Positions 1 through 5,262 of a stretch of 5,262 nucleotides of DNA are shown here, piece by piece. The notes under the pieces were generated by a model. The model saw nothing but the letters and a program-made list of their open reading frames with translations, was not told the DNA's origin and made no database searches. The position numbers were made by a program, and so were the translations under genes. The DNA is from Rhodospirillales bacterium (GTDB lineage: Bacteria; Pseudomonadota; Alphaproteobacteria; Acetobacterales; Acetobacteraceae), in NCBI GenBank assembly GCA_025352915.1, contig JANXSA010000022.1, positions 1 to 5,262 on the forward strand. Direction: 5' to 3'. The first letter of the stretch is position 1; each line of letters begins with the position of its first letter.

Positions 1-218
1 CGGGTGTGGCCGATGCCGGTGGTGCCGGAGAGCGGGGTGGCGGCGAGGATTTCGGCCAGATTGTTGAGCTTGCCTGGGGCGCGGCGGCGGTCGATTTGAC
101 CGTTCACCAGGGTGGCGATGCCGGCGCTGTCATAGCCGCGATATTCCAGGCGGCGCAGGGTTTCCAGCACCAGCGGAGCCGCGGGCCGGGTCGCAATCAC
201 ACCGATGATGCCGCACAT
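1..218 (-). CDS. glmS: Glutamine--fructose-6-phosphate aminotransferase (isomerizing), N-terminal part, cut by the window edge
   Basis: GlmS makes glucosamine-6-phosphate from fructose-6-phosphate and glutamine, the first step of UDP-GlcNAc synthesis in the cytoplasm. Only the first 72 codons are present; the gene continues past the left edge. The translation begins MCGIIGVIA, so Cys2, exposed after Met removal, is the N-terminal nucleophile of the class II glutamine amidotransferase domain. The block EYRGYDSAG (residues 25-33) and the GIGHT segment at the cut (68-72) are GlmS hallmarks. The start is fixed by the need for Cys at position 2 and by an AAGGA ribosome site ten bases upstream. It follows glmU with only six bases between the glmU stop and this ATG, so the two are almost certainly one transcript. 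The sugar isomerase domains are outside the window and cannot be judged. Confidence 0.95.
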   Translation of the reverse strand, partial: MCGIIGVIATRPAAPLVLETLRRLEYRGYDSAGIATLVNGQIDRRRAPGKLNNLAEILAATPLSGTTGIGHT

Positions 219-224
219 GCGCCG

Positions 225-1565
225 TTAGTCCTTGCTTTTGCGCCGGGCGGCCCGGAACGCGGCCGCGCGGCCGGGCCTGGCGTCCTGGCGCGCGCGGCCG
301 AAGGCCATGGCGTCTGGTTCCACGTCGTCGGTGATCACGCTGCCGGCGGTGACGAAGGCGCCGGTGCCGATTTCGACCGGGGCGACCAGGGTTGAGTTCG
401 AGCCGACGAAGACGTCGTCGCCGATGGTGGTGCGGTGTTTGGCGAAGCCGTCATAGTTGCAGGTGATGGTGCCGGCGCCGACATTTGTGCGGGCGCCGAT
501 TGTGGCGTCGCCGATATAGGCGAGGTGGTTGGCCTTGGCACCGCGGCCCAGGGTGGCGGCCTTCACTTCGACGAAGTTGCCGACATGGGCATCCTCGCCG
601 ATATCGGCGCCGGGGCGCAGGCGGGCGAAGGGGCCGATGATGGCGCCGGAGCGGACGAGGCAGCCTTCCAGATGGCTGAAGGCACGGATTTCGACGTTGG
701 ACTCGATGGTTACGCCGGGGCCGAAGATGACGTTTGGCGCGATGCTGATGTCCTGGCCGAAGCTGGTGTCGGCGCAGAGGAAGACGGTGTCGGGCGCGGT
801 CATCGTGACGCCGGCGTCCATGGCGCGCCGGCGCAGGGACTGTTGGACGGTTGCTTCGGCGACGGCGAGTTCGGCGCGCGAGTTGATGCCGCGCAGTTCT
901 TCTTCGGCGCCGAGCACTGCGGCCACGCGCTGGCCGTCGGCGCGGGCGAGGCCGACGAGGTCGGTGAGGTAGTATTCGCCGGCGGCGTTGGTGTTGTGCA
1001 CCGCGGCGAGCCAGCGCGCCATGTCCGCGGCCGGGGCGCAGAGGACACCGGCATTGCACAGGCCGACTTCGCGTTCGGCGGCGGTGGCGTCCTTGAATTC
1101 GACGATGCGTTCGACGTTGTCCTCGCGGCCGATCACCCGGCCGTAGCGGGCGGGCTCGGCGGGGCGCATCGCCAGCAGGGCCAGGCCGGCGCCGGACTGA
1201 CGCCGGGCGAGCAGGGCGCGCAGGGTGGCTTCGGAGATCAGCGGGTTGTCAGCGTAGAGCACGGCGACATCGCCGTCGCCGAATTGGGACGCTGCCTGGA
1301 GGGCGGCATGGGCGGTGCCGAGGCGTTCGGTCTGTTCGACGCAGGGGTGGGGGGCGGCGAGTTTGCGCACCGCGTCCATGCCGGGGCCGACGACCACGAT
1401 GATGCGGTCGAACACCGCTTCGCAGGTGGCCAGCAGGTGACGCAGCATCGGGCGGCCGGCGATCGGGTGCAGGGTTTTCGGCAGCGCCGACTTCATCCGC
1501 GTGCCGAAGCCGGCCGCCAGGACGACGGCGGTTGTTGGAAGAGCAGAGGGGGGCGCGACGCTCAT
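225..1565 (-). CDS. glmU: Bifunctional GlmU: N-acetylglucosamine-1-phosphate uridyltransferase / glucosamine-1-phosphate acetyltransferase
   Basis: Complete, 446 aa, close to the usual length of about 450. GlmU acetylates glucosamine-1-phosphate and then couples it to UTP, giving UDP-GlcNAc for peptidoglycan and LPS. The N-terminal nucleotidyltransferase domain shows the signature LAAGFGTRMKSALPK (residues 16-30), QTERLGTAHA (78-87), YADNPLI with the metal-binding Asp106 (104-110), GEYYLTD (196-202) and GINSRAELA with Asn228 (226-234). The C-terminal part (about 268-410) is a left-handed beta-helix of hexapeptide repeats, with NHLAYIGDATIG (346-357, His347 matching the catalytic His of the E. 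coli enzyme), NVGAGTITCNYDG (361-373) and GDDVFVGSN (382-390). The start at MSVAPP is chosen because the signature follows soon after and further upstream the frame would overlap the divergent phosphatase gene. No clear Shine-Dalgarno precedes it. It is the first gene of a glmU-glmS operon. Confidence 0.97.
   Translation of the reverse strand: MSVAPPSALPTTAVVLAAGFGTRMKSALPKTLHPIAGRPMLRHLLATCEAVFDRIIVVVGPGMDAVRKLAAPHPCVEQTERLGTAHAALQAASQFGDGDVAVLYADNPLISEATLRALLARRQSGAGLALLAMRPAEPARYGRVIGREDNVERIVEFKDATAAEREVGLCNAGVLCAPAADMARWLAAVHNTNAAGEYYLTDLVGLARADGQRVAAVLGAEEELRGINSRAELAVAEATVQQSLRRRAMDAGVTMTAPDTVFLCADTSFGQDISIAPNVIFGPGVTIESNVEIRAFSHLEGCLVRSGAIIGPFARLRPGADIGEDAHVGNFVEVKAATLGRGAKANHLAYIGDATIGARTNVGAGTITCNYDGFAKHRTTIGDDVFVGSNSTLVAPVEIGTGAFVTAGSVITDDVEPDAMAFGRARQDARPGRAAAFRAARRKSKD
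229..233 (-). promoter_or_regulatory. Ribosome binding site of glmS inside the end of glmU
   Basis: AAGGA on the minus strand, ten bases before the glmS ATG, lies within the last codons of glmU (Lys-Asp and stop). It supports the glmS start and suggests that glmS translation is coupled to glmU translation. Confidence 0.6.
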
Positions 1566-1573
1566 TGGCGGGT

Positions 1574-1603
1574 GGAGTAGCGGGATGGCCAGCGTCGTGT
1601 CAA
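1574..1603 (-). promoter_or_regulatory. Possible sigma70-type promoter for glmU
   Basis: On the minus strand a perfect TTGACA (1603-1598) is followed after 17-18 bases by CTACTC/TACTCC (1580-1574), a weak -10 match. Initiation at a usual distance would fall at or just before the glmU ATG (1565). The gene also lacks a recognisable ribosome site, which fits a leaderless or nearly leaderless message. The poor -10 keeps this tentative. Confidence 0.3.
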
Positions 1604-1633
1604 AGGAAGCGGCATCGCGTCGCACTTTCCGGC

Positions 1634-1640
1634 AAGGAGG
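1634..1640 (+). promoter_or_regulatory. Strong ribosome binding site of the HAD phosphatase
   Basis: AAGGAGG, a near-complete anti-16S match, ends 11 bases before the ATG at 1652. It decides that start over the longer in-frame extension reaching back to 1532, which would overlap glmU. Confidence 0.75.
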
Positions 1641-1651
1641 CTTCCGCCAGA

Positions 1652-2302
1652 ATGCAACCCCTGATGGTCTTTGATCTCGACGGCACGCTGGTGGATTCGG
1701 TGCCCGATCTCGCGGCGGCGGTGAACCGGCTGATGGCCGGCCGGGGGTTGGCGCCGTTCGCGCGGCCTGAGGTGGCGCGGATGGTGGGCGATGGTGCACG
1801 GGCGCTGGTGGAGCGTGCCTTCGCGGCGCGCGGGGCGGTGGTTGATGACCGGGCGTTGGCGGCTTTCCTGGTGGATTACAGCGCCAACGCGGCGCACGAG
1901 ACCCAGCCCTATCCGGGCGTGCATGAGACGCTGCGCCGTTTTGCCGCCGCCGGGTGGCGGATGGCGGTCTGCACCAACAAGCCCGAGGCGCCGGCGCGGA
2001 CGCTGTTGGCGGCGCTGGACCTGGCGCCATTTTTTGCTGCCGTTGGCGGGGGCGATAGCTTTCCTATGCGCAAGCCCGATCCCGGCCACCTGCGGGCGAC
2101 CATCGCGGCGGCCGGTGGTTTGCCTGCGGCGGCGGTGATGGCGGGGGATCATCACAATGACATGCTGGCGGCCGAGGGGTTGGGGATGCCGAGTGTCTTT
2201 GCCGCCTGGGGCTATGGGCCGCCGGAGACCGGGGTGCATGCCTCGGCGACGGCGATGCTGTTTCCGGAGTTGTTCGATCTGGCGGTAAGGTTGAAGGGGT
2301 AG
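1652..2302 (+). CDS. gph: HAD-superfamily phosphatase, phosphoglycolate phosphatase-like
   Basis: 216 aa, typical for the family. All four HAD motifs are visible: DLDGTLVDS (residues 8-16) with nucleophile Asp8 and acid/base Asp10; CTNK (107-110) with the phosphate-binding Thr108; Lys141 in RKPDP; and GDHHND (165-170) with the metal-binding Asp166 and Asp170. The cap region carries MVGDGARALVERA (44-56), which resembles the VGNGA..LVERA segment of Gph proteins, and YPGV (87-90). Family knowledge points to hydrolysis of 2-phosphoglycolate, a by-product of DNA repair or Rubisco oxygenation, by a soluble Mg-dependent enzyme. HAD substrates are hard to assign from sequence. Because it diverges from glmU-glmS over 86 bp, a sugar phosphate such as MurNAc-6-phosphate (MupP-like) is an alternative. 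The family is certain and the substrate only probable. Confidence 0.82.
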   Translation: MQPLMVFDLDGTLVDSVPDLAAAVNRLMAGRGLAPFARPEVARMVGDGARALVERAFAARGAVVDDRALAAFLVDYSANAAHETQPYPGVHETLRRFAAAGWRMAVCTNKPEAPARTLLAALDLAPFFAAVGGGDSFPMRKPDPGHLRATIAAAGGLPAAAVMAGDHHNDMLAAEGLGMPSVFAAWGYGPPETGVHASATAMLFPELFDLAVRLKG

Positions 2303-2309
2303 GAAGAAT

Positions 2310-2333
2310 CTTCTTTTTCTGAAGAAAAAGAAG
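2310..2333. repeat. Perfect inverted repeat, left hairpin
   Basis: Arms CTTCTTTTTCT and AGAAAAAGAAG (11 bp, perfect) are separated by only two bases (GA). It starts seven bases after the phosphatase stop. No T tract follows on either strand, so it is not a classical terminator by itself. Confidence 0.8.
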
Positions 2334-2334
2334 C

Positions 2335-2375
2335 AAAAAGACTTTTATCCATGAGTAAGTGGATAGAAGTTTTTT
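2335..2375. terminator. Probable bidirectional intrinsic terminator, central hairpin
   Basis: An 11-bp stem (2341-2351 with 2360-2370, one G-T wobble) closes an 8-base loop. AAAAA before it (2335-2339) and a run of six T at its end (2370-2375) give a hairpin plus U tract on the plus strand. On the minus strand the same hairpin is followed by five T after one base. This fits termination of both the phosphatase (plus) and the reductase (minus). Confidence 0.65.
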
Positions 2376-2376
2376 G

Positions 2377-2398
2377 GTTCTTTTTTTCAAAAAAGAAC
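2377..2398. repeat. Perfect inverted repeat, right hairpin
   Basis: Arms GTTCTTTTTT and AAAAAAGAAC (10 bp, perfect) are separated by two bases (TC). It lies ten bases beyond the reductase stop and resembles the left hairpin. Confidence 0.8.
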
Positions 2399-2408
2399 TG
2401 CTTTCTTG

Positions 2409-3167
2409 CTATGGCAGGATAACCCCAGCCCGCCGGATCAGCGCCTCGTCGCGGATGTTGCATTCGCCTTGCGGGTAATCAGCGGCTTCGGCGCGGCACA
2501 GCCAGGCGATCACCTGGGCCGGGAGTTCGGGCGGCAGGTGGCCTTCGGGCGGGATCTGGCTGACCGGGTTGAGGCCCGATGCCCTGATTTTCTCCTGCAT
2601 CGCGGTGCGGACGCCGCCGGGGGCGAAGCCGTAGACGCGCAGGCCCTGGGCGCCGTATTCGAGCATCAGGGCGCGGCCGAGCATGGCCAGTCCGGCTTTG
2701 GAGGCGCAGTAGCTGCCCCAGCCTTCGAGCGGGCGGTGGGCGGCGCCGGAGCTGACGTTGACGATCACGCCCTGGGTGGCCAGCAGGTGGGGCAGGGTGG
2801 CGTGGATGGCGTGGTAGGCGCCGACCAGGTTGATCTGGATGGCGCGGGCCCAGGCGGCGGGGTCGGTGTCGCCGACGCGGCCGATCGGTTCGATGACGCC
2901 GGCGTTGTTGATGAGGTGGTCAAGGCGGCCGAAATGGGCGGCGGCGGTGTCGACGGCGGCTTTGACTGCGGCATGGTCGCTGACGTCGCAGACCAGGGGC
3001 AGGATTTTGGGGCCGAGGCGGGCGGCGAGGGCGCGCAGTTCGGGGCCGCGGCGGGCGGCGATGGCGACCGAGGCGCCTTGGGCCACCAGGATTTCGGCGA
3101 CCGAGGCGCCGATGCCGACGCTGGCGCCCATGACGAAGCTGACGGTTCCGGCGAGTGGCTGGGCCAT
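2409..3167 (-). CDS. Short-chain dehydrogenase/reductase (classical SDR), NADP-type
   Basis: 252 aa, the normal size of a classical SDR. The Rossmann fold opens with GASVGIG (residues 14-20). Arg39-Arg40 at the end of the second strand suggests NADP(H) rather than NAD(H). CDVS (60-63) contacts the adenine in this family, and NNAG is at 87-90. The full catalytic tetrad is present: Asn113, Ser140, Tyr153 and Lys157 (YCASK). The substrate cannot be read from the sequence; the C-terminal substrate loop (about 185-215) matches no specific enzyme I recognise. It is a cytosolic oxidoreductase with no signal peptide or membrane segment. The start at MAQPL is preferred because AAGGA lies nine bases upstream and the Rossmann motif follows at the usual distance. 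It diverges from the DehI-like gene and converges with the phosphatase. Confidence 0.92.
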   Translation of the reverse strand: MAQPLAGTVSFVMGASVGIGASVAEILVAQGASVAIAARRGPELRALAARLGPKILPLVCDVSDHAAVKAAVDTAAAHFGRLDHLINNAGVIEPIGRVGDTDPAAWARAIQINLVGAYHAIHATLPHLLATQGVIVNVSSGAAHRPLEGWGSYCASKAGLAMLGRALMLEYGAQGLRVYGFAPGGVRTAMQEKIRASGLNPVSQIPPEGHLPPELPAQVIAWLCRAEAADYPQGECNIRDEALIRRAGVILP

Positions 3168-3231
3168 GGCGCGATTTCCTTTTGTGCCGGTCGTTCTTGG
3201 CGCAGGCGGCGGGTTGCGGCAACCTGGGATC
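3168..3231. promoter_or_regulatory. 64-bp divergent spacer, presumed promoters of the SDR and DehI-like genes
   Basis: The spacer must hold the promoters of both flanking genes if neither is read from further away. I see no convincing -35/-10 pair. The only structured site is GTTGCGGCAAC (3213-3223), a palindrome with five-base arms around one base, eight bases before the plus-strand ATG; it could be a small operator or chance in GC-rich DNA. Confidence 0.35.
3177..3181 (-). promoter_or_regulatory. Ribosome binding site of the SDR gene
   Basis: AAGGA (within AAAAGGAAA) on the minus strand, nine bases before the ATG at 3167. It decides the start against an in-frame 29-codon extension to 3254 that would overlap the divergent gene. 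Confidence 0.65.
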
Positions 3232-4050
3232 ATGTCCGATCCCGTTGCCGCCATTGCTGAGCCGGATGCCGTTGGCGAAACCGCCGCGTTGTTCGCCGAG
3301 ATTCGCGCGGTCTATGGCGTCAGCGTGGTCAACCTGGTCTGGCGCCATCTCGCGACGATCCCTGGGGCACTTGGCCATGTCTGGGGCGGACTGCGGCCGC
3401 TTTATGTCGATGGCACGATTGCGCGCGAGGCGGCGGCATTGCGCGCGACGCTGGCGGTGCCGGCGGTGGCGGCGGTGCCGGATTTCGTGTTCGCCGCCGC
3501 CGGGCTGGATGCGGCGGCGATGGTGGGGGTGCGGCAGGTGATGGCGGCGTATGACCGGACCAATGCGATGGCGCTGGTGGCGCTGTCGGCGGCGCGGGCG
3601 CGGCTGGCGGGCGGGGGGGGGGCGGCATGGCGGCCGGGTGCCGAGGCTTCGGAGCCGGGTGAGGCGCTGGTGCTGCCGCCGTTGGTTGACCTTGGCGCGA
3701 TGGCGCCCGGCACCGCGGCGTTGGTTGTCGCGTTGAACCGGATGGGCGCGCGCAGCGAGGCGCCGGTGCTGGCCAGCATGTATCGCAACCTGGCGCATTG
3801 GCCGGCGTTCCTGGCGGTGGCCTGGGGGGTGCTGGCGCCGTTGGACGCGGATGGGCGGTTGGGCGGGGCGATTGCCGATGGGCTGGCGTTGGCCGGTGTG
3901 CGCGCCGCCGGGCTGGCGCGGGTGGCGGAGGTCCCGGCGTTGGTTCCGGGGCTGGTGCCGCGCGTGGATGCCGCCATTGCGTTGTTCACCGGCGATGCGA
4001 TTGCCCGGATGCTGGTGGTCACCCGGGTGCTGCGCGCGGCCGTTGGGTAG
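3232..4050 (+). CDS. DehI-family-like protein (group I 2-haloacid dehalogenase homologue) with two internal repeats
   Basis: 272 aa, soluble, no signal peptide. Two halves repeat each other: residues 36-61 (RHLATIP...W.GLRPL..DG) align without gaps to 183-208 (RNLAHWP...WGVLAPL..DG), with 12 of 26 identical. This matches the DehI fold, two related domains of about 130 residues forming a pseudo-dimer. From memory of Pseudomonas putida PP3 DehI, the LATFPG and LANWP segments and the active-site Asn114 have counterparts here (LATIPG 40-45, LAHWP 187-191, Asn111). The position of catalytic Asp189, however, appears to be Met183, so haloacid dehalogenation is doubtful. The family resemblance is fairly secure; the function is unknown. 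The start at MSDP has no good ribosome site. An alternative in-frame ATG at 3166 overlaps the SDR start codon and would add 22 residues. M20 gene follows on the same strand. Confidence 0.72.
   Translation: MSDPVAAIAEPDAVGETAALFAEIRAVYGVSVVNLVWRHLATIPGALGHVWGGLRPLYVDGTIAREAAALRATLAVPAVAAVPDFVFAAAGLDAAAMVGVRQVMAAYDRTNAMALVALSAARARLAGGGGAAWRPGAEASEPGEALVLPPLVDLGAMAPGTAALVVALNRMGARSEAPVLASMYRNLAHWPAFLAVAWGVLAPLDADGRLGGAIADGLALAGVRAAGLARVAEVPALVPGLVPRVDAAIALFTGDAIARMLVVTRVLRAAVG
3613..3622 (+). repeat. Run of ten G inside the DehI-like gene
   Basis: An uninterrupted G10 tract encodes part of a Gly-rich linker (residues 127-131) between the two repeats. Both repeats are in the same frame as given, so the gene is open at this length. 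Losing one G would end translation at the TGA at 3734-3736, before the second repeat. Confidence 0.9.
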
Positions 4051-4102
4051 CCGCCGGCGCGCCGGGCGGGCATACTGCGCTGTCGATTTTCCGGAGCCGC
4101 CC
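4051..4102 (+). other. Short spacer with a 12-bp GC palindrome
   Basis: 52 bp between the DehI-like stop and the M20 start. CCGGCGCGCCGG (4054-4065) is a perfect palindrome just after the stop but is not followed by a T tract, so it is at most a weak pause or Rho-linked site. GGAG (4093-4096), six bases before the ATG at 4103, is the likely M20 ribosome site. Co-transcription of the two genes is plausible. Confidence 0.4.
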
Positions 4103-5262
4103 ATGTCCAGCCGCGACCACGCCATTGCCTCGTCCCTCGCCTTTTTCGATGCGGGCGGGTTCCGCGACCGGCTGGCCGCGCTGGTGGCGATTCCGAGCAC
4201 CATGCAGGACCCGGCGCATGAGAAGGATTGCTGGCGCTATCTGGAGGAGGCGATCGCGCCCTGGGTGACGCGGATGGGGTTCACGGCGACCATCCATCCC
4301 AATCCGCGTGCGGGGTTCGGGCCGATCATGGTGGCCGAGCGGATCGAGGATTCTTCCTACCGCACCGTGCTGACCTATGGGCATGGCGATACCGTGCGTG
4401 GCCTCGATGACCAGTGGGACGCGGGGCTGAAGCCGTGGGAGCTGAACGAGCAGGGCGATCGCTGGTACGGGCGCGGCACGGCGGATAACAAGGGACAGCA
4501 CGCCACCCACCTGACCGCGCTGGAGCATGTGCTGGCGGCGCGCGGGGGGAAGCTTGGGTTCAACCTCAAGCTGGTGCTGGAGATGAGCGAGGAGCGCGGC
4601 TCGACCGGGTTGAAGGAGTTCGTCGCCGGCCACACCAAGGAGCTTGCCGCCGACGTGCTGATTGCTTCGGATGGGCCACGAGTGGCGGCGGCGATCCCGA
4701 CGGTGACGACGGGAACGCGTGGCTCCTGGGGCTGTGACTTGAGCGTGCGACTGCGGCCGGGCGGGGTGCATTCGGGCAATTGGGGCGGGATGATTGTTGA
4801 TCCCGTGGTGGTGCTGTCGCACGCGCTGGCGTCGATCTGCGACCGGCACGGCAAGATCCTGGTGCGCGACTGGCTGCCGCGCAACGGGTTGCCGGCGGCA
4901 GTGCGCGGGGCGTTGGCGGGGCTGGAACTGCCGAGCGAGGAGTCGGCGACGATCGACCCGAACTGGGGCGAGCCTGGCTTCACCTCGGCGGAGAAGGTGT
5001 TCGGCTGGACCAGCTTCATCGTGCTGGCGATGATCGCCGGACGGCCGGAGGCGCCGGTCAATGCGGTGGCGCCTTGGGCCAGCGCCAATATCCAGCTGCG
5101 CTATACCGTGGACAGCGACGTCGCTGGCTTTGAAGCGGCGCTGCGCCACCATCTCGACGATTCCGGCTTTCCCGAGGTGCTGATCGAGAATCCCAAGATC
5201 GGTATGCCGGCCAGCCGCACCAGCCCCGACAACCCCTGGGTCCGCTTCACCCTGGCCTCGAT
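4103..5262 (+). CDS. M20-family metallopeptidase/amidohydrolase, C-terminus cut by the window edge
   Basis: 386 codons are visible with no stop; the gene runs past the right edge. M20 enzymes are cytosolic di-zinc hydrolases acting on dipeptides or N-acyl amino acids (ArgE, DapE, CPG2, carnosinase types). The metal-site motifs appear in order: YGHGDTV (residues 92-98) with ligand His94 and Asp96; GRGTADNKGQ (123-132) with bridging Asp128; SEERGS (162-167) with catalytic base Glu163 and ligand Glu164; and SDGPR (189-193) with ligand Asp190. GVHSGNWGG (221-229) with His223 opens the dimerisation (lid) domain, which ends around residue 325. The last zinc ligand, a C-terminal His, lies beyond the window. 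The ADNKGQ and HSGxWGG forms recall the carnosinase/Cys-Gly dipeptidase branch, but the substrate cannot be assigned. The start is supported by GGAG six bases upstream. Confidence 0.93.
   Translation, partial: MSSRDHAIASSLAFFDAGGFRDRLAALVAIPSTMQDPAHEKDCWRYLEEAIAPWVTRMGFTATIHPNPRAGFGPIMVAERIEDSSYRTVLTYGHGDTVRGLDDQWDAGLKPWELNEQGDRWYGRGTADNKGQHATHLTALEHVLAARGGKLGFNLKLVLEMSEERGSTGLKEFVAGHTKELAADVLIASDGPRVAAAIPTVTTGTRGSWGCDLSVRLRPGGVHSGNWGGMIVDPVVVLSHALASICDRHGKILVRDWLPRNGLPAAVRGALAGLELPSEESATIDPNWGEPGFTSAEKVFGWTSFIVLAMIAGRPEAPVNAVAPWASANIQLRYTVDSDVAGFEAALRHHLDDSGFPEVLIENPKIGMPASRTSPDNPWVRFTLAS

Larger units (their letters stand above)
2303..2408. other. AT-rich intergenic block of three adjacent inverted repeats
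   Basis: This stretch between the convergent phosphatase and reductase genes has only 31 G or C in 106 bases, against a strongly GC-rich surround. It consists almost wholly of three hairpins in a row (2310-2333, 2335-2375, 2377-2398). The outer two resemble each other (TTCTTTTT...AAAAAGAA type) and flank a central hairpin of different sequence, so the block is roughly symmetric. No coding potential or target-site duplication is apparent. It most likely ends transcription from both sides; it may also be one copy of a dispersed intergenic repeat. Confidence 0.7.

Noticed and set aside
435..1580. Long plus-strand open frame of 381 codons opposite glmU
   Set aside because: Antisense to a confidently identified gene; composition is Gly/Ala/Asp-rich as expected from the mirror of GC-biased codons, with no recognisable motif.
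1566..2030. In-frame N-terminal extension of glmU
   Set aside because: It would overlap the divergent phosphatase gene, is Pro/Arg/Ala-rich, and GlmU has its normal length and N-terminus when started at 1565.
2303..2408. Insertion sequence or CRISPR-like array in the AT-rich block
   Set aside because: No transposase, no target duplication and no regular direct repeats with unique spacers; the structure is three hairpins only.
2406..3260. Plus-strand open frame of 284 codons opposite the SDR gene
   Set aside because: Shadow of the SDR gene, low-complexity Gly/Ala/Asp content, starts inside the hairpin block without a ribosome site.
4054..4069. GC hairpin after the DehI-like gene as an intrinsic terminator
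   Set aside because: No T tract follows, and palindromes of this kind are expected by chance in DNA of this GC content.
2920..4203. Minus-strand open frame of 427 codons across the SDR/DehI-like junction
   Set aside because: It crosses two real genes, is extremely Arg/Pro/Gln-rich and has no recognisable domain.
4019..5152. Minus-strand open frame of 377 codons opposite the M20 gene
   Set aside because: Arg/Pro/His-rich antisense shadow; the opposite strand carries all M20 metal motifs in one frame.

Overview
The window is GC-rich chromosomal DNA carrying ordinary-looking bacterial genes in short operons. The dense GCG/GGC/CGG codon use, the GlmU/GlmS sequences and a sharply AT-rich hairpin block between two GC-rich genes suggest an alphaproteobacterium, most likely Rhodospirillales/Acetobacteraceae-like. 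The taxon is an inference; no rRNA or other decisive marker is present.

Layout. 1-1565 (minus strand): the start of glmS, cut by the left edge, lies directly downstream of complete glmU. Together they form a UDP-GlcNAc supply operon for peptidoglycan and lipopolysaccharide. 1566-1651: a short divergent promoter region. 1652-2302 (plus): a HAD-family phosphatase resembling phosphoglycolate phosphatase (gph). 2303-2408: an AT-rich block (31 of 106 bases are G or C) made of three adjacent inverted repeats, placed between convergent genes; the middle one reads as a bidirectional terminator. 2409-3167 (minus): a short-chain dehydrogenase/reductase with an intact catalytic tetrad. 3168-3231: a 64-bp divergent spacer. 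3232-4050 (plus): a protein with two internal repeats that resembles the DehI (group I 2-haloacid dehalogenase) family. 4103-5262 (plus): most of an M20 metallopeptidase, cut by the right edge.

How the genes relate. GlmS makes glucosamine-6-phosphate and GlmU turns glucosamine-1-phosphate into UDP-GlcNAc, so the left operon is one pathway. The phosphatase is divergent from it and has no proven link. The reductase and the DehI-like gene are divergent and may share regulation; the M20 gene follows the DehI-like gene on the same strand after 52 bp and may be co-transcribed.

I see no mobile element, CRISPR array, RNA gene or defence system. The points most worth a second look are the DehI-like protein, which appears to lack the family's catalytic aspartate, the triple-hairpin intergenic element, a run of ten G inside the DehI-like gene, and a possible leaderless promoter for glmU.
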